DNA from: JBHJGS01 sp050331575
Lineage (GTDB): Bacteria; Pseudomonadota; Alphaproteobacteria; Sphingomonadales; Rhodothalassiaceae
Direction of reading: 5' to 3'
Assembly (NCBI GenBank): GCA_050331575.1
Contig: JBHJGS010000009.1
Span: 45,577-109,576 of the forward strand
Length of the DNA stretch: 64,000 nt
Shown here: piece after piece, positions 55,961-64,000 of the stretch
Layout of the letters: each line of letters begins with the position of its first letter
Numbering within the stretch: position 1 is the first letter of the stretch
Made by a program: the position numbers and the translations under genes
Notes under the pieces: model-generated
Databases searched by the model: none
What the model was told of the DNA's origin: nothing
The model's input: only the letters and a program-made list of their open reading frames with translations

Positions 55961-56883
55961 GCAGCGAGCCCGCCCCGGATGCCCGCATCACCTTTGCCCG
56001 GCCCGACCTCGCTGATCAGCAATTGCAGGGCCGGGTGGCGGCGCAGCGCTACGCCACGCCGGAGCGAAGCCGCATCGCCGTTGCCTGTGCCGATCTGTTT
56101 TTGAGCCCGGAGCCGGGGGCACGCCTGGCGACGCAATTGCTCTTTGGCGAGGCGGTTAGCGTGCTGGAGCGGACCGGCGGCAAGGCCTGGGTGCAAAACC
56201 GGACCGACCATTATGTCGGCTATATCGATACCGCCGCCCTGACCCCGGCCCCATCCGCGCCAGCCGAGGCGCCACCAGAGGCGCCAGCACAGGCACACGC
56301 CGAGCATCGGGTGCATGTGCCCCGAACTTTGGCCTTCGCCGAGCCAGACATCAAAGCCCCGCTGCCGCGCGCCTTGTCGCTGGACAGCCGCTTGCGCTGC
56401 CTGGGCCCCTCGCAGAACCGGCTAACCCTGACGGATGCCGGCTGGGTGCCAAGCGCCCATCTGGCGCCCCTCTCCGCTCGGCATGATCCGGTTCAAACCG
56501 CCAGCGCCTTGCTGCACACGCCCTATCTCTGGGGCGGACGCAGTGCATCGGGGCTGGACTGTTCCGCCTTGGTCCAGCTGTGTTTTGCCGCAACCGGCCT
56601 CGGCCTGCCGCGCGATTCCGATCAGCAATTGGCATGGTGCCGCAACCATGCCCAAGCGGTGGCGCAAGATCAGGCCGCGCGCGGCGACATCGCCTTCTTC
56701 CCCGGCCATGTCGGCATCATGGTGGATGGCCGACAGCTGATCCACGCCAACGCCACGGCCATGGCCGTCAGCATTGATCCGCTGGATCATGTGATCGCCA
56801 TCGTGGCGCGCGAGATCGCGGCGGACACGCCTGCCTTTCTGGGGCTGTTCCGTCTGGCGCCGTCGGCCCACAGCCGCGATTGA
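55957..56883 (+). CDS. NlpC/P60-family peptidase with SH3-like domains
   Basis: A 308-residue cell-wall-type cysteine peptidase with a GTG start. Two bacterial SH3-like regions (~35-100 and ~125-170) precede the NlpC/P60 domain (~185-300), with catalytic C202 in ASGLDCSALVQLCF, H in GHVGIMV and a polar third residue in LIHANATAM. No signal peptide is apparent, so it may act on recycled muropeptides in the cytoplasm, like the related dipeptidyl-peptidase VI enzymes. This fits the nearby M17 aminopeptidase. Confidence 0.9.
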   Translation: MSSEPAPDARITFARPDLADQQLQGRVAAQRYATPERSRIAVACADLFLSPEPGARLATQLLFGEAVSVLERTGGKAWVQNRTDHYVGYIDTAALTPAPSAPAEAPPEAPAQAHAEHRVHVPRTLAFAEPDIKAPLPRALSLDSRLRCLGPSQNRLTLTDAGWVPSAHLAPLSARHDPVQTASALLHTPYLWGGRSASGLDCSALVQLCFAATGLGLPRDSDQQLAWCRNHAQAVAQDQAARGDIAFFPGHVGIMVDGRQLIHANATAMAVSIDPLDHVIAIVAREIAADTPAFLGLFRLAPSAHSRD

Positions 56884-56940
56884 CCGACCGCCGACAGCGG
56901 CCCGGCCAGAGCGTCAGCGATGCCTCCGAGCACCATCGGC

Positions 56941-56960
56941 CCCATCGCGATCGCGATGGG
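56941..56960. terminator. Perfect 20-bp palindrome between convergent genes
   Basis: CCCATCGCGATCGCGATGGG is its own complement and sits in the 89-bp gap between the NlpC/P60 gene and the convergent M1 peptidase gene. It can form a stem of 8 bp with a GATC loop. It shares ATCGCGATCGCG with the hairpin after secA. Confidence 0.6.
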
Positions 56961-56972
56961 TCGGTTACTGCC

Positions 56973-59681
56973 CTAGCCTTCTGCACCCAGGGCGCGGATC
57001 GCCGGCTGCAGCTTCTGTTTCAGCGCCGTGCACAGCGCGATGCGCTCCAACGTCATCGGCACGACATGGCCAAGCCGTTCCGATAGCGCCACTCGACGCT
57101 CGAAAAAGCTCGCCACCCGCTGGCGCTCCGCCTCGGAGCAGAAAAGTTGCGCCGCTTCGGCGATGCGCTGCTGGCCGAACTCACTCAGGCCCGGCAGCAG
57201 CTGGCCGGCATTATCCTCCAGCCACACCCAGTTGGCCTGGCGCATTTCCGGCCGCTCCATAAGCGCGTGCAGCAGCAGGCCCTTGGCCGTTTCCGGCCAG
57301 TCGCCGGTCAACAGCGTCCCCCGGACCACGGCCGCGCTATCAGGGTCGGCCGCTTGGCCGATCGACGCCAAAATCGTCAGTCGATTGCCCGGGCTGGCGG
57401 ATTGGCGGGCATAATGCAGCGCAGCCTTCACAAAGGTCGGGCCGTATTCCAAGGTGCCGGCCGCGAACAGCGGATGCACCAGGCTCATGGTCGGCGCGCG
57501 GTCCGGCTGCTCCAGCACGCGCACGGCGCGCTGCGCCAGATGGCGTCTCAGCAGCTCATCGTCTGACCAATTGGCCAACAACATCATCAAGCGCCCGCGC
57601 AGCGCGCGATCCGCGGCACTGTCCTCAGGCCGCTCCTCCAAGCCCAGCCGGGTCAGCCGCGGCGTCAGCACCAAGCGATAGAATTGCTGCAGACCGCTCC
57701 GGTCCTGAGGGTCGGACAATTGGCTGACCAGCCGCTTTAAGAACGGCATGACATCCAACAGCACCGGGGCTGGGGCGGCTTCGGCAAGGAACTCAACCGA
57801 GGCCAGGAATGTTGTCAGCGACAAGGACCCCGCCTCCACCGCCGCGACCATGTTCTGCACCGTGGACTGCAGCTCCGCATCGTCCAGCCGGTCGATCCGC
57901 GCAACCAGCGCCAGCCATTCGCTTTCCGGCAGTGACCAGCGATAATAGCCTGCCGCGCCGGCATCCGGCAGGATCCAGCTGGGGCAGGCCTGTGCCGTCA
58001 GGCTCATGCGGGACTGGCCGGTTTCCACCATCTGGCATTGGCGGCCGGTGCGGCCGTCGCTGAAGCCGTATCGTAGGCACACCGGCGTCACCCAAGTCTG
58101 TGCCTGATCGCCGTCTGATCCATAGGGCAGAAAGCGCTGCTGGGTCAGCCGAACCTCCGGCCGCTCGGAGGCGGGACAGGTCAGATTGGCGCGCACCCAT
58201 GGCACACCGGTCTGATACAAGAAGGTGGATAAGGACGCCGCCAGATCGCCGCGGCCGGACGCCTCGTTCAGCACCGTCAGAAAATCGTCCGTATCCGCCA
58301 GGCCGCCGCCGAACCGGTCAATGTAAAGCCGGATGCCGTCGCGAAACTGCGCCTCGCCCAGATAGCGCTCATACATCCGCAACAGGCCCGCACCCTTTTC
58401 ATAAGTGATGATGTCGAACGCGTTCAGCGCATCCGTCGGGCTGGTCACGGGCCCCCGCAGGCGGCGAGCGTTGACGTGGCTGTCGGTCTCCATGGCATAG
58501 CTTAACAGGCTCTGGCGCGCCCCGCCGCGCGCCTGGTCGGGCAATAACCGCTCGGCGACCTTATAGCCCATCCAGACGGCGAAGGATTCATTCAGCCACA
58601 GATCGTCCCACCAGCGCGGTGTGACATAATTTCCGAACCAATGATGGGCGATTTCATGGCCATGCCAGCGATAGGCCCGGGCGCGCATCGACAAATCGGC
58701 GTCGACCGGCATCAGCGCCAGGCTCTCATCGTAAAAGATCGCGCCGGCATTCTCCATGCCGGTGGGCACGAACTCCGGAACCGCGACCAAGTCCAGCTTC
58801 GCAAAGGGAAAAGCCGCGTCGACGTAGGATTCCAGCCAAGGCAGAATCAGCCGCGTACTGTCCAACAAATCGCGCATCGCCTCGGCGCGACCGGCCACCG
58901 CATAAGCGGCGACCGGCAAGGGGCGCGGCCGCTGTGCGGTCGGCGGCACCGGCTGGGCATCGATCCGCTGCAAGGGGCCGACGGCGAAGGCCAGGAGGTA
59001 GCTGGGCAGCGGCGGGGTCGGCTCAAAGCGGTGCTGGACCAGACCGCGCCCCAGGGCCACGGTCTCTGCCTTGGGCCCATTGGATACGACGGTCAAGCCG
59101 TCATGGGTGATGATGTCGATTTCATACGGGATCTTGATGTCGGGCTGGTCGAAGCCAGGGAACACGCGGCGCGCGTCGAACGGTTGCAACTGGCTGAACA
59201 GATAAGGCGCCCCATTCGCTTCGACACGATAGAGTGCGGCTGGCGTCTCTGCATAGGCGGCGCGATAGCTCAGCGTCACGATGACGGAGCCCGCCGGCAG
59301 CGGCTCATCAAACTCAAGCCTGGCGAAGCCTAATCCGCTGTCCTCTTCCTGATAGCGACCGCTGATATCTGCGCCATCGGCGGTGACTGCGGAGACCTCA
59401 TCGACCTGGAGGTCCTGCCCGTTCAGCCGCAAGGTGTTGCGCGGGGATTGCAGGGCCAGCTCGATCTCCGCGGTTCCCGTGAAATCGCCGACCTCCGGCA
59501 GCAAGACCAGGGACAGCTGGTAGCGCTGCGGGATGATGCCGGCCATGTCCAGCCGCATCGGCGGCCGCTCACCGGCGGCGGCCGCATTCACCCGCTGGTC
59601 ACGCGCATCCAAGCTGACCCACCAGATGGTCAGCGCCAGCAGCGCGAATAGCCCCGCAATGGTCGCGAGCCGCCGCAGCAT
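56973..59681 (-). CDS. M1-family zinc aminopeptidase, membrane-anchored
   Basis: A 902-residue peptidase. The N-terminus has a hydrophobic anchor or uncleaved signal (ATIAGLFALLALTIWWVSLD). The exopeptidase motif reads GMENAGAIFYDES, and the zinc site is H342-E-I-A-H346 in WHGHEIAHHWFGNYV, with the third ligand in WLNESFAVWMGYK. The C-terminal ERAP1-like helical domain fills ~520-900. The ATG at 59679-59681 was chosen; a TTG three codons upstream is unlikely. It acts in the periplasm if the anchor is N-in. It lies 221 bases after cycM on the same strand. Confidence 0.94.
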   Translation of the reverse strand: MLRRLATIAGLFALLALTIWWVSLDARDQRVNAAAAGERPPMRLDMAGIIPQRYQLSLVLLPEVGDFTGTAEIELALQSPRNTLRLNGQDLQVDEVSAVTADGADISGRYQEEDSGLGFARLEFDEPLPAGSVIVTLSYRAAYAETPAALYRVEANGAPYLFSQLQPFDARRVFPGFDQPDIKIPYEIDIITHDGLTVVSNGPKAETVALGRGLVQHRFEPTPPLPSYLLAFAVGPLQRIDAQPVPPTAQRPRPLPVAAYAVAGRAEAMRDLLDSTRLILPWLESYVDAAFPFAKLDLVAVPEFVPTGMENAGAIFYDESLALMPVDADLSMRARAYRWHGHEIAHHWFGNYVTPRWWDDLWLNESFAVWMGYKVAERLLPDQARGGARQSLLSYAMETDSHVNARRLRGPVTSPTDALNAFDIITYEKGAGLLRMYERYLGEAQFRDGIRLYIDRFGGGLADTDDFLTVLNEASGRGDLAASLSTFLYQTGVPWVRANLTCPASERPEVRLTQQRFLPYGSDGDQAQTWVTPVCLRYGFSDGRTGRQCQMVETGQSRMSLTAQACPSWILPDAGAAGYYRWSLPESEWLALVARIDRLDDAELQSTVQNMVAAVEAGSLSLTTFLASVEFLAEAAPAPVLLDVMPFLKRLVSQLSDPQDRSGLQQFYRLVLTPRLTRLGLEERPEDSAADRALRGRLMMLLANWSDDELLRRHLAQRAVRVLEQPDRAPTMSLVHPLFAAGTLEYGPTFVKAALHYARQSASPGNRLTILASIGQAADPDSAAVVRGTLLTGDWPETAKGLLLHALMERPEMRQANWVWLEDNAGQLLPGLSEFGQQRIAEAAQLFCSEAERQRVASFFERRVALSERLGHVVPMTLERIALCTALKQKLQPAIRALGAEG

Positions 59682-59902
59682 GGTCCGCAAAGCTCCTCTG
59701 ATCGGCCGAAACAGGCGTGATCCTAACGGGGCGGCCGCGTGCGCGCCAATGGCCTTGCGATCAGCCGTTGGCCCGGCCCGATCAGACGGTTCACATCAGC
59801 CGAGCGCACGAACCAGCGACTGGATCCGTGCGATAGGCCCGAGCCACGATCGGCCCGACAGGTGGGGCAGACCCGAGTCGAGGCGCGAGCAGGGCGAGTG
59901 GA

Positions 59903-60454
59903 CTATTCGCCGCCGGTTTCGGCGCTGGGCAGCGGCGGGGGATTTTCGCTTTGTTCCGCCAGATAGACGATCACATCGGCGCGATCATCAGCCTTGCCCA
60001 GCTGATAGACCATCTTCGAACCGCTGGCGACGGCCTGGGGATTGATCAGCCATTCGTTCAGACGTTCATAGGTCCAGTCACCATCCAGGCCCTGCAGCGC
60101 GCTGGAATAGTTATAGCCGTCCTTGCCGGCGATCGGCGCCCCGACAATGTCATAGAGGTTGGGCCCCTGGCCGTGGGCGCCGCCCTGTTCAATCGAATGG
60201 CAGGCCTGGCATTTGCGGAAAACCCGCTGGCCGGCATCGGCTGTGGCTTGAACCATCAATTCCGCGAAAGTCGGGCCGGCTGGTGCCTCGTCTTCGGCGG
60301 CCGCAGTGTCATCCTCCGGCACCGCGATCTCATAGGCGGTCTGGTCTGGATAGTGCGGATGCAACGCCTCTTCCGCGGCCCAGGAGAATAGCTGGCTGAG
60401 CAGCAGCGCGGACAGAATTGCACCAAAAATCTTGGTCCATTCAAAGGAGTCCAT
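59903..60454 (-). CDS. cycM: Membrane-anchored cytochrome c (CycM type)
   Basis: A 183-residue class I cytochrome c. An uncleaved N-terminal helix (IFGAILSALLLSQLFSWAA, ~10-27) anchors it, followed by an acidic, alanine/proline-rich linker (~45-65). The haem motif is CQACH (C82, C85, H86) and the likely axial methionine is M148 in SGSKMVYQL. CycM carries electrons from the bc1 complex to a terminal oxidase. It is divergent from secA. Confidence 0.93.
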   Translation of the reverse strand: MDSFEWTKIFGAILSALLLSQLFSWAAEEALHPHYPDQTAYEIAVPEDDTAAAEDEAPAGPTFAELMVQATADAGQRVFRKCQACHSIEQGGAHGQGPNLYDIVGAPIAGKDGYNYSSALQGLDGDWTYERLNEWLINPQAVASGSKMVYQLGKADDRADVIVYLAEQSENPPPLPSAETGGE

Positions 60455-60588
60455 ATAGAGATCTTTCTCGATGGGGTCAGGCGCAAGCGCGGACGCCGGC
60501 CGAAATCACTGCGCGGCTGGGCTTATCATCGGGTTCAGACGGGCGCAATAAGGCATTCCGCGGCAGCCCCGGCGCCGCGCCGGTCCGG

Positions 60589-60617
60589 TTGACTTGGCCC
60601 AACCCCCTGCTTATGTG
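60589..60617 (+). promoter_or_regulatory. Candidate secA promoter
   Basis: TTGACT (60589-60594) and TATGTG (60612-60617) are 17 bases apart, in the divergent cycM-secA region, 117 bases upstream of the secA ATG. The -35 matches the consensus at five of six positions; the -10 is weaker. Confidence 0.45.
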
Positions 60618-60734
60618 CTCGTCACACCCTTGGATGTGACACCATAATCGTATTGATGACCGGTTTGGATGTCGGCAGACCGTGCTCAAACAGCTCGCAA
60701 GACGCATCGGTCCAAGAGTAGGCCAGGAGTAAGT

Positions 60735-63680
60735 ATGTCCGCATTAGGCGCTCTGGCGCGCAAGATCGTCGGTACCCGCAATGACCGTCTGATCAAGCGC
60801 TACAAGAAGACCGTGGATCAGATCAACGCACTGGAGGCCGCTGTTGCGGCCCTGTCTGATGAGGATCTGGCCGCGCGGACGGTGCAGTTCAAGGACCGTC
60901 TGACCGCCGGTGAACGCCTGGACGACCTGTTGCCGGACGCCTTTGCGTGTGTGCGCGAAGCGTCCAAGCGCACCCTGGGCATGCGCCATTTCGACGTGCA
61001 GCTGATCGGCGGCATGGTCCTGCATCAAGGCTCGATCACGGAGATGAAGACCGGCGAGGGCAAGACCCTTGTGGCGACGCTGGCGGTGTATCTGAACGCG
61101 CTGACCGGGCGCGGCGTCCATGTGGTGACGGTCAATGACTATCTGGCCAGCCGCGATGCGGACTGGATGCGGCCGATCTACGAGGCCCTGGGCATGCGCG
61201 TGGGCGTGATTACGCACGGGCTGACCGATGAGGAACGGCGCGACGCCTATGCCGCGGATGTCACGTACGGCACCAACAATGAGTTCGCCTTCGACTATCT
61301 GCGCGACAATAATAAGTTCCGGCGCCAGGATATGGTGCATCGGCCGTTTCACTACGCCATCGTGGACGAAGTCGACAGCATCCTCATTGACGAGGCGCGC
61401 ACGCCGTTGATCATCTCCGGCCCCACCGAAGATAAGTCGGAGCTGTACGTCACGATCGACAAGCTGATGCACCAGGTCGATGAGACCGACTATGAGCTGG
61501 ATGAGAAAAACAAGCACATCCAGCTGACCGAAGATGGCACCGAAAAGGTCGAACAGATCCTGCGCGACGCCAAGCTGCTCAAGGCCGACAATCTGTACGA
61601 TTATGAGAATACGGCGCTGGTCCATCATGTCGACCAGGCGCTGAAGGCGCAGAAAATGTTCGAACGCGACCGCGACTACATCGTCAAGGGCGGCCGCGTT
61701 ATCATCATTGACGAATTCACCGGCCGCATGATGGAGGGCCGGCGCTGGTCCGGCGGCCTGCACCAGGCGGTCGAAGCCAAGGAAGGCGTGCAGATCCAGC
61801 CGGAAAACCAGACCCTGGCGTCGATCACCTTCCAGAACTATTTCCGCATGTATGAGAAGCTCGCCGGCATGACCGGCACGGCAGCGACCGAAGCCGGCGA
61901 GTTCATGGACATCTACGGCCTCGACGTGGCGGAAATTCCCACCAACGTGCCGGTCCAACGCGCCGACGAACATGATGAATTCTACCGTACCGCAGAAGAG
62001 AAATACCGCGCGCTGATCCGCGAAATTCTGGCCTGTCGCGAGCGCGGTCAGCCGGTCCTGGTCGGCACGGTCTCCATCGAGAAATCCGAGACCTTGTCCC
62101 GCTTGTTGGGTGACCGCAAGTTTCTCGCCGCCTTGAAGACGGCGGAGCCTGCCGCTGCACCGAAGGACGCGGGCAACAAGGCGAAGAAGGCCAAAAAGAG
62201 CAAGAAGGCGCTCGCCGAGGCTCCGGCCGAAACCAGTGCGCCGGCGCCCAAGCGCAAGATCGAGCCGATCCCGCATCAGGTGCTGAATGCCCGCCACCAT
62301 GACCGCGAGGCGCATATCATCGCCCAGGCGGGCCGCTTCGGCGCGGTCACCATCGCCACAAACATGGCCGGCCGCGGAACCGATATTCAGTTGGGCGGCA
62401 ATCTGGACATGCGCATCGCCGACGAAACTGCCGGCCTCACCGATGAGGCGGCGCGCGCGGCCAAGATCGCTGAAATTAGGGCCCAGCACGCTGAAGAGAA
62501 GGACAAGGTCAAGCAGGCCGGGGGCCTGTATGTCATCGGCACCGAGCGGCACGAAAGCCGGCGCATCGACAATCAGTTGCGTGGTCGCTCCGGCCGCCAG
62601 GGCGACCCGGGCAAGTCGAAATTCTATCTGTCCTTGCAAGATGATCTGATGCGCATCTTCGGGCCGGAGCGCATGGACGGCATGCTGGTCAAGCTGGGCA
62701 TCAAGGAAGGCGAGGCGATCGTCCATCCCTGGCTGAACCGGGCCATCGAAAAAGCCCAGCAGAAGGTCGAGGCGCGCAATTTCGAGGCCCGCAAATATGT
62801 CCTGAAATTCGATGACGTCATGAACGACCAGCGCAAGGTCGTGTTCGAGCAGCGCGTCGAGATCATGGAGGCCGAAGAGGTGTCCGACACCGTCGCGGAC
62901 ATGCGCCATGACACGGTCGAACGCGTGCTGCACCGCCATGTGCCGCCCAAATCCTATCCCGAACAGTGGGATCTGGACGGCTTGCAGACCGATCTGCTGG
63001 AGGTGTTCGGCGAGGACTTCTCCATCAAGCGGCTGGCCGCGGAAGACGGCATTGACGAAACCCAGCTGCTGGACAAGCTGACCGACGCGGCCGACCGGAT
63101 GATGGCGGCCAAGATCGAGTTCATCGAAAGTCGCGGCAGCAGCGAGGCTGAGGAAAGCCTGTGGAAGCCGCTGGAGAAATCCTTGCTGCTGCAGGTGCTG
63201 GACCAGAATTGGAAGGACCATCTGCAGAATCTGGACCATCTGCGCCAGTCGGTGAGCCTGCGCGCCTATGCCCAGCGTGATCCGCTGAACGAGTATAAGG
63301 CCGAGGCCTTTAATATGTTCGAGGCGATGCTGGGACAGGTGCGCGAGCGCGTCACCCAAGTGCTGGCCCGGCTGCAGGTGCAAGTCGAGCAGCCGCCGGA
63401 AGATCTGATCCCGCGGCGCGCGCCGCAGGCCATGGAGGAGCGCCATGGCGATCCGTTCCAGCCGGCGATGGAAGGCGGCGAACCGATCCAACCCGCCGCC
63501 GCGCAGATGCCCGGCCGGGCACCGGCGGCCCGGGGGGCTGCCGAGGGCACGGTGCTAACCCGCACCGCCCAGGCCGAGATCGATCCCAATGATCCCTCCA
63601 CCTGGGGCCGCGTCTCCCGCAATGCCCCGTGTCCGTGCGGCTCGGGGAGAAAATACAAGCACTGCCACGGCGCGCTTTGA
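60735..63680 (+). CDS. secA: Preprotein translocase ATPase SecA
   Basis: A 981-residue motor that drives proteins through SecYEG. Walker A is MKTGEGKT (~residue 103-110), DEVDSILIDEARTPLIISG is Walker B, and TNMAGRGTDIQLGG and RSGRQGDPGKSKFYLSLQDDL are helicase motifs V and VI. The C-terminus ends with the zinc-binding CPCGSGRKYKHCHG. AGGAG is 5 bases before the ATG at 60735. An unusual lysine/alanine-rich stretch (about residues 470-510) interrupts nucleotide-binding domain 2. Exported proteins in this window are likely clients. Confidence 0.97.
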   Translation: MSALGALARKIVGTRNDRLIKRYKKTVDQINALEAAVAALSDEDLAARTVQFKDRLTAGERLDDLLPDAFACVREASKRTLGMRHFDVQLIGGMVLHQGSITEMKTGEGKTLVATLAVYLNALTGRGVHVVTVNDYLASRDADWMRPIYEALGMRVGVITHGLTDEERRDAYAADVTYGTNNEFAFDYLRDNNKFRRQDMVHRPFHYAIVDEVDSILIDEARTPLIISGPTEDKSELYVTIDKLMHQVDETDYELDEKNKHIQLTEDGTEKVEQILRDAKLLKADNLYDYENTALVHHVDQALKAQKMFERDRDYIVKGGRVIIIDEFTGRMMEGRRWSGGLHQAVEAKEGVQIQPENQTLASITFQNYFRMYEKLAGMTGTAATEAGEFMDIYGLDVAEIPTNVPVQRADEHDEFYRTAEEKYRALIREILACRERGQPVLVGTVSIEKSETLSRLLGDRKFLAALKTAEPAAAPKDAGNKAKKAKKSKKALAEAPAETSAPAPKRKIEPIPHQVLNARHHDREAHIIAQAGRFGAVTIATNMAGRGTDIQLGGNLDMRIADETAGLTDEAARAAKIAEIRAQHAEEKDKVKQAGGLYVIGTERHESRRIDNQLRGRSGRQGDPGKSKFYLSLQDDLMRIFGPERMDGMLVKLGIKEGEAIVHPWLNRAIEKAQQKVEARNFEARKYVLKFDDVMNDQRKVVFEQRVEIMEAEEVSDTVADMRHDTVERVLHRHVPPKSYPEQWDLDGLQTDLLEVFGEDFSIKRLAAEDGIDETQLLDKLTDAADRMMAAKIEFIESRGSSEAEESLWKPLEKSLLLQVLDQNWKDHLQNLDHLRQSVSLRAYAQRDPLNEYKAEAFNMFEAMLGQVRERVTQVLARLQVQVEQPPEDLIPRRAPQAMEERHGDPFQPAMEGGEPIQPAAAQMPGRAPAARGAAEGTVLTRTAQAEIDPNDPSTWGRVSRNAPCPCGSGRKYKHCHGAL

Positions 63681-63773
63681 CCGCGGATGGCCATCACCTT
63701 GGTCGGCGCCGCAACGATTAAGACGCTGCCCGATGCCCATCGGCCGGAGAGAGGTGCACGCCCCACAGAAGGT

Positions 63774-63822
63774 GGGCATGGTCATCCGACCAATCGCGAT
63801 CGCGTTTGATCGGATCATGCCC
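63774..63822. terminator. Hairpin after secA
   Basis: Outer arms GGGCATG (63774-63780) and CATGCCC (63816-63822), middle arms ATCCGA (63784-63789) and TCGGAT (63810-63815), and a CGCGATCGCG palindrome at the centre form a long interrupted stem. A T-rich tract (CCTTTAGAGTTTTG) follows. It is placed 94 bases after the secA stop. Confidence 0.7.
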
Positions 63823-63867
63823 TTTAGAGTTTTGCTTCCGGCCTCATTGATCACCAAAGGTGAGCCG

Positions 63868-63930
63868 ATGAGATCGGGCAACGGCTTGTCTTATGACATT
63901 TCCGGCCCATCGGTGGATGATGGGCCGTGC
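63868..63930 (+). CDS. Possible start of a truncated gene
   Basis: An ATG at 63868 with AGGTGA 5 bases upstream opens MRSGNGLSYDISGPSVDDGP before the low-complexity end. The pattern resembles the N-terminus of alpha/beta hydrolases, where a similar stretch precedes the HG motif, but only about 20 residues are trustworthy. Treat as a hint only. Confidence 0.25.
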
Positions 63931-63932
63931 GC

Positions 63933-64000
63933 GGGGGGGGGGGCCCCCCCCGCCCGCCCGGGGGGCGCGCGGGCCACCCCCGCCGCCCAGCCCCCGCGGC
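63933..64000. other. G/C-only low-complexity end, probable assembly artefact
   Basis: From 63933 the sequence is runs of G and C with only a few A bases and no T, unlike the rest of the window. This is typical of a bad contig end. No feature should be read from it. Confidence 0.75.

Noticed and set aside
59682..59902. tRNA or small RNA gene in the 221-bp gap between the M1 peptidase and cycM
   Set aside because: No cloverleaf, T-loop GTTCRA motif or convincing hairpin with a T run was found; I see nothing assignable in it.
60744..63491. A very long open frame antisense to secA (about 915 codons), and similar ones opposite gyrB, the M16 protease, the histidine kinase and mnhD
   Set aside because: The opposite strand encodes well-recognised proteins with intact motifs; long antisense frames are expected in GC-rich DNA with strong third-position bias, and their translations show no known domain.

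Overview
The window reads as a chromosomal stretch of a GC-rich alphaproteobacterium. The evidence is the Rrf2 regulator next to sufB, the miaB-phoH-ybeY-corC-lnt-HTH-metK-trmB cluster, an F0 operon with separate b and b' subunits (atpI-B-E-F'-F) and no F1 genes beside it, a membrane-anchored CycM-type cytochrome c, an HWE-family histidine kinase, and type I QueF. Genus cannot be fixed by eye. Both ends look like contig edges or close to them: sufB runs off the left end, and the last ~70 bases are nearly pure G/C low complexity, probably an assembly artefact.

Layout. 1-6.0 kb: sufB (partial) and its Rrf2 regulator, a cytochrome b561-like protein, an unknown membrane protein, an MFS transporter, hemF and queF. 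6.1-9.5 kb: sseA, a metC-like lyase and a MATE transporter as one coupled operon. 9.6-12.5 kb: a 961-residue protein joining an SGNH hydrolase, a trypsin-like protease and an endonuclease/exonuclease/phosphatase (EEP) nuclease, each with its catalytic residues visible. 12.8-18.8 kb: a six-gene chain with overlapping or nearly touching ends, from multi-PAS HWE kinase through receiver, alpha/beta hydrolase, rimM and trmD to rplS. 18.8-20.2 kb: asd and a tandem array of palindromic repeats. 20.2-31.1 kb: the F0 ATP synthase operon, then trmB, metK, HTH regulator, lnt, corC, ybeY, phoH and miaB, all on the minus strand. 31.2-35.7 kb: an M16 protease, a SYLF-domain protein and a XerC-like recombinase. 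35.8-40.6 kb: dnaN-recF-gyrB. 40.8-46.6 kb: a glutathionylspermidine synthase-family ligase, a divergent protein with faint nucleotide-sugar dehydrogenase resemblance, and three exported proteins (CsgG/FlgO-like lipoprotein, LpoB-like lipoprotein, LPP20-like protein). 46.8-54.1 kb: an Mrp-type cation/proton antiporter operon with three D-type subunits and a shortened A-type part. 54.1-60.5 kb: M17 aminopeptidase, MarR regulator, NlpC/P60 peptidase, M1 aminopeptidase and CycM. 60.7-63.7 kb: secA.

Most genes are housekeeping: Fe-S assembly, haem and queuosine synthesis, tRNA modification, ribosome maturation, replication, energy conversion and secretion. The part least explained by known systems is the SGNH-trypsin-EEP protein. 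The exported-protein trio, the unusual Mrp gene set and the dispersed hairpins at gene ends come next. I saw no tRNA, rRNA, CRISPR array, insertion sequence or prophage. All family calls were made by reading motifs, without any database search.
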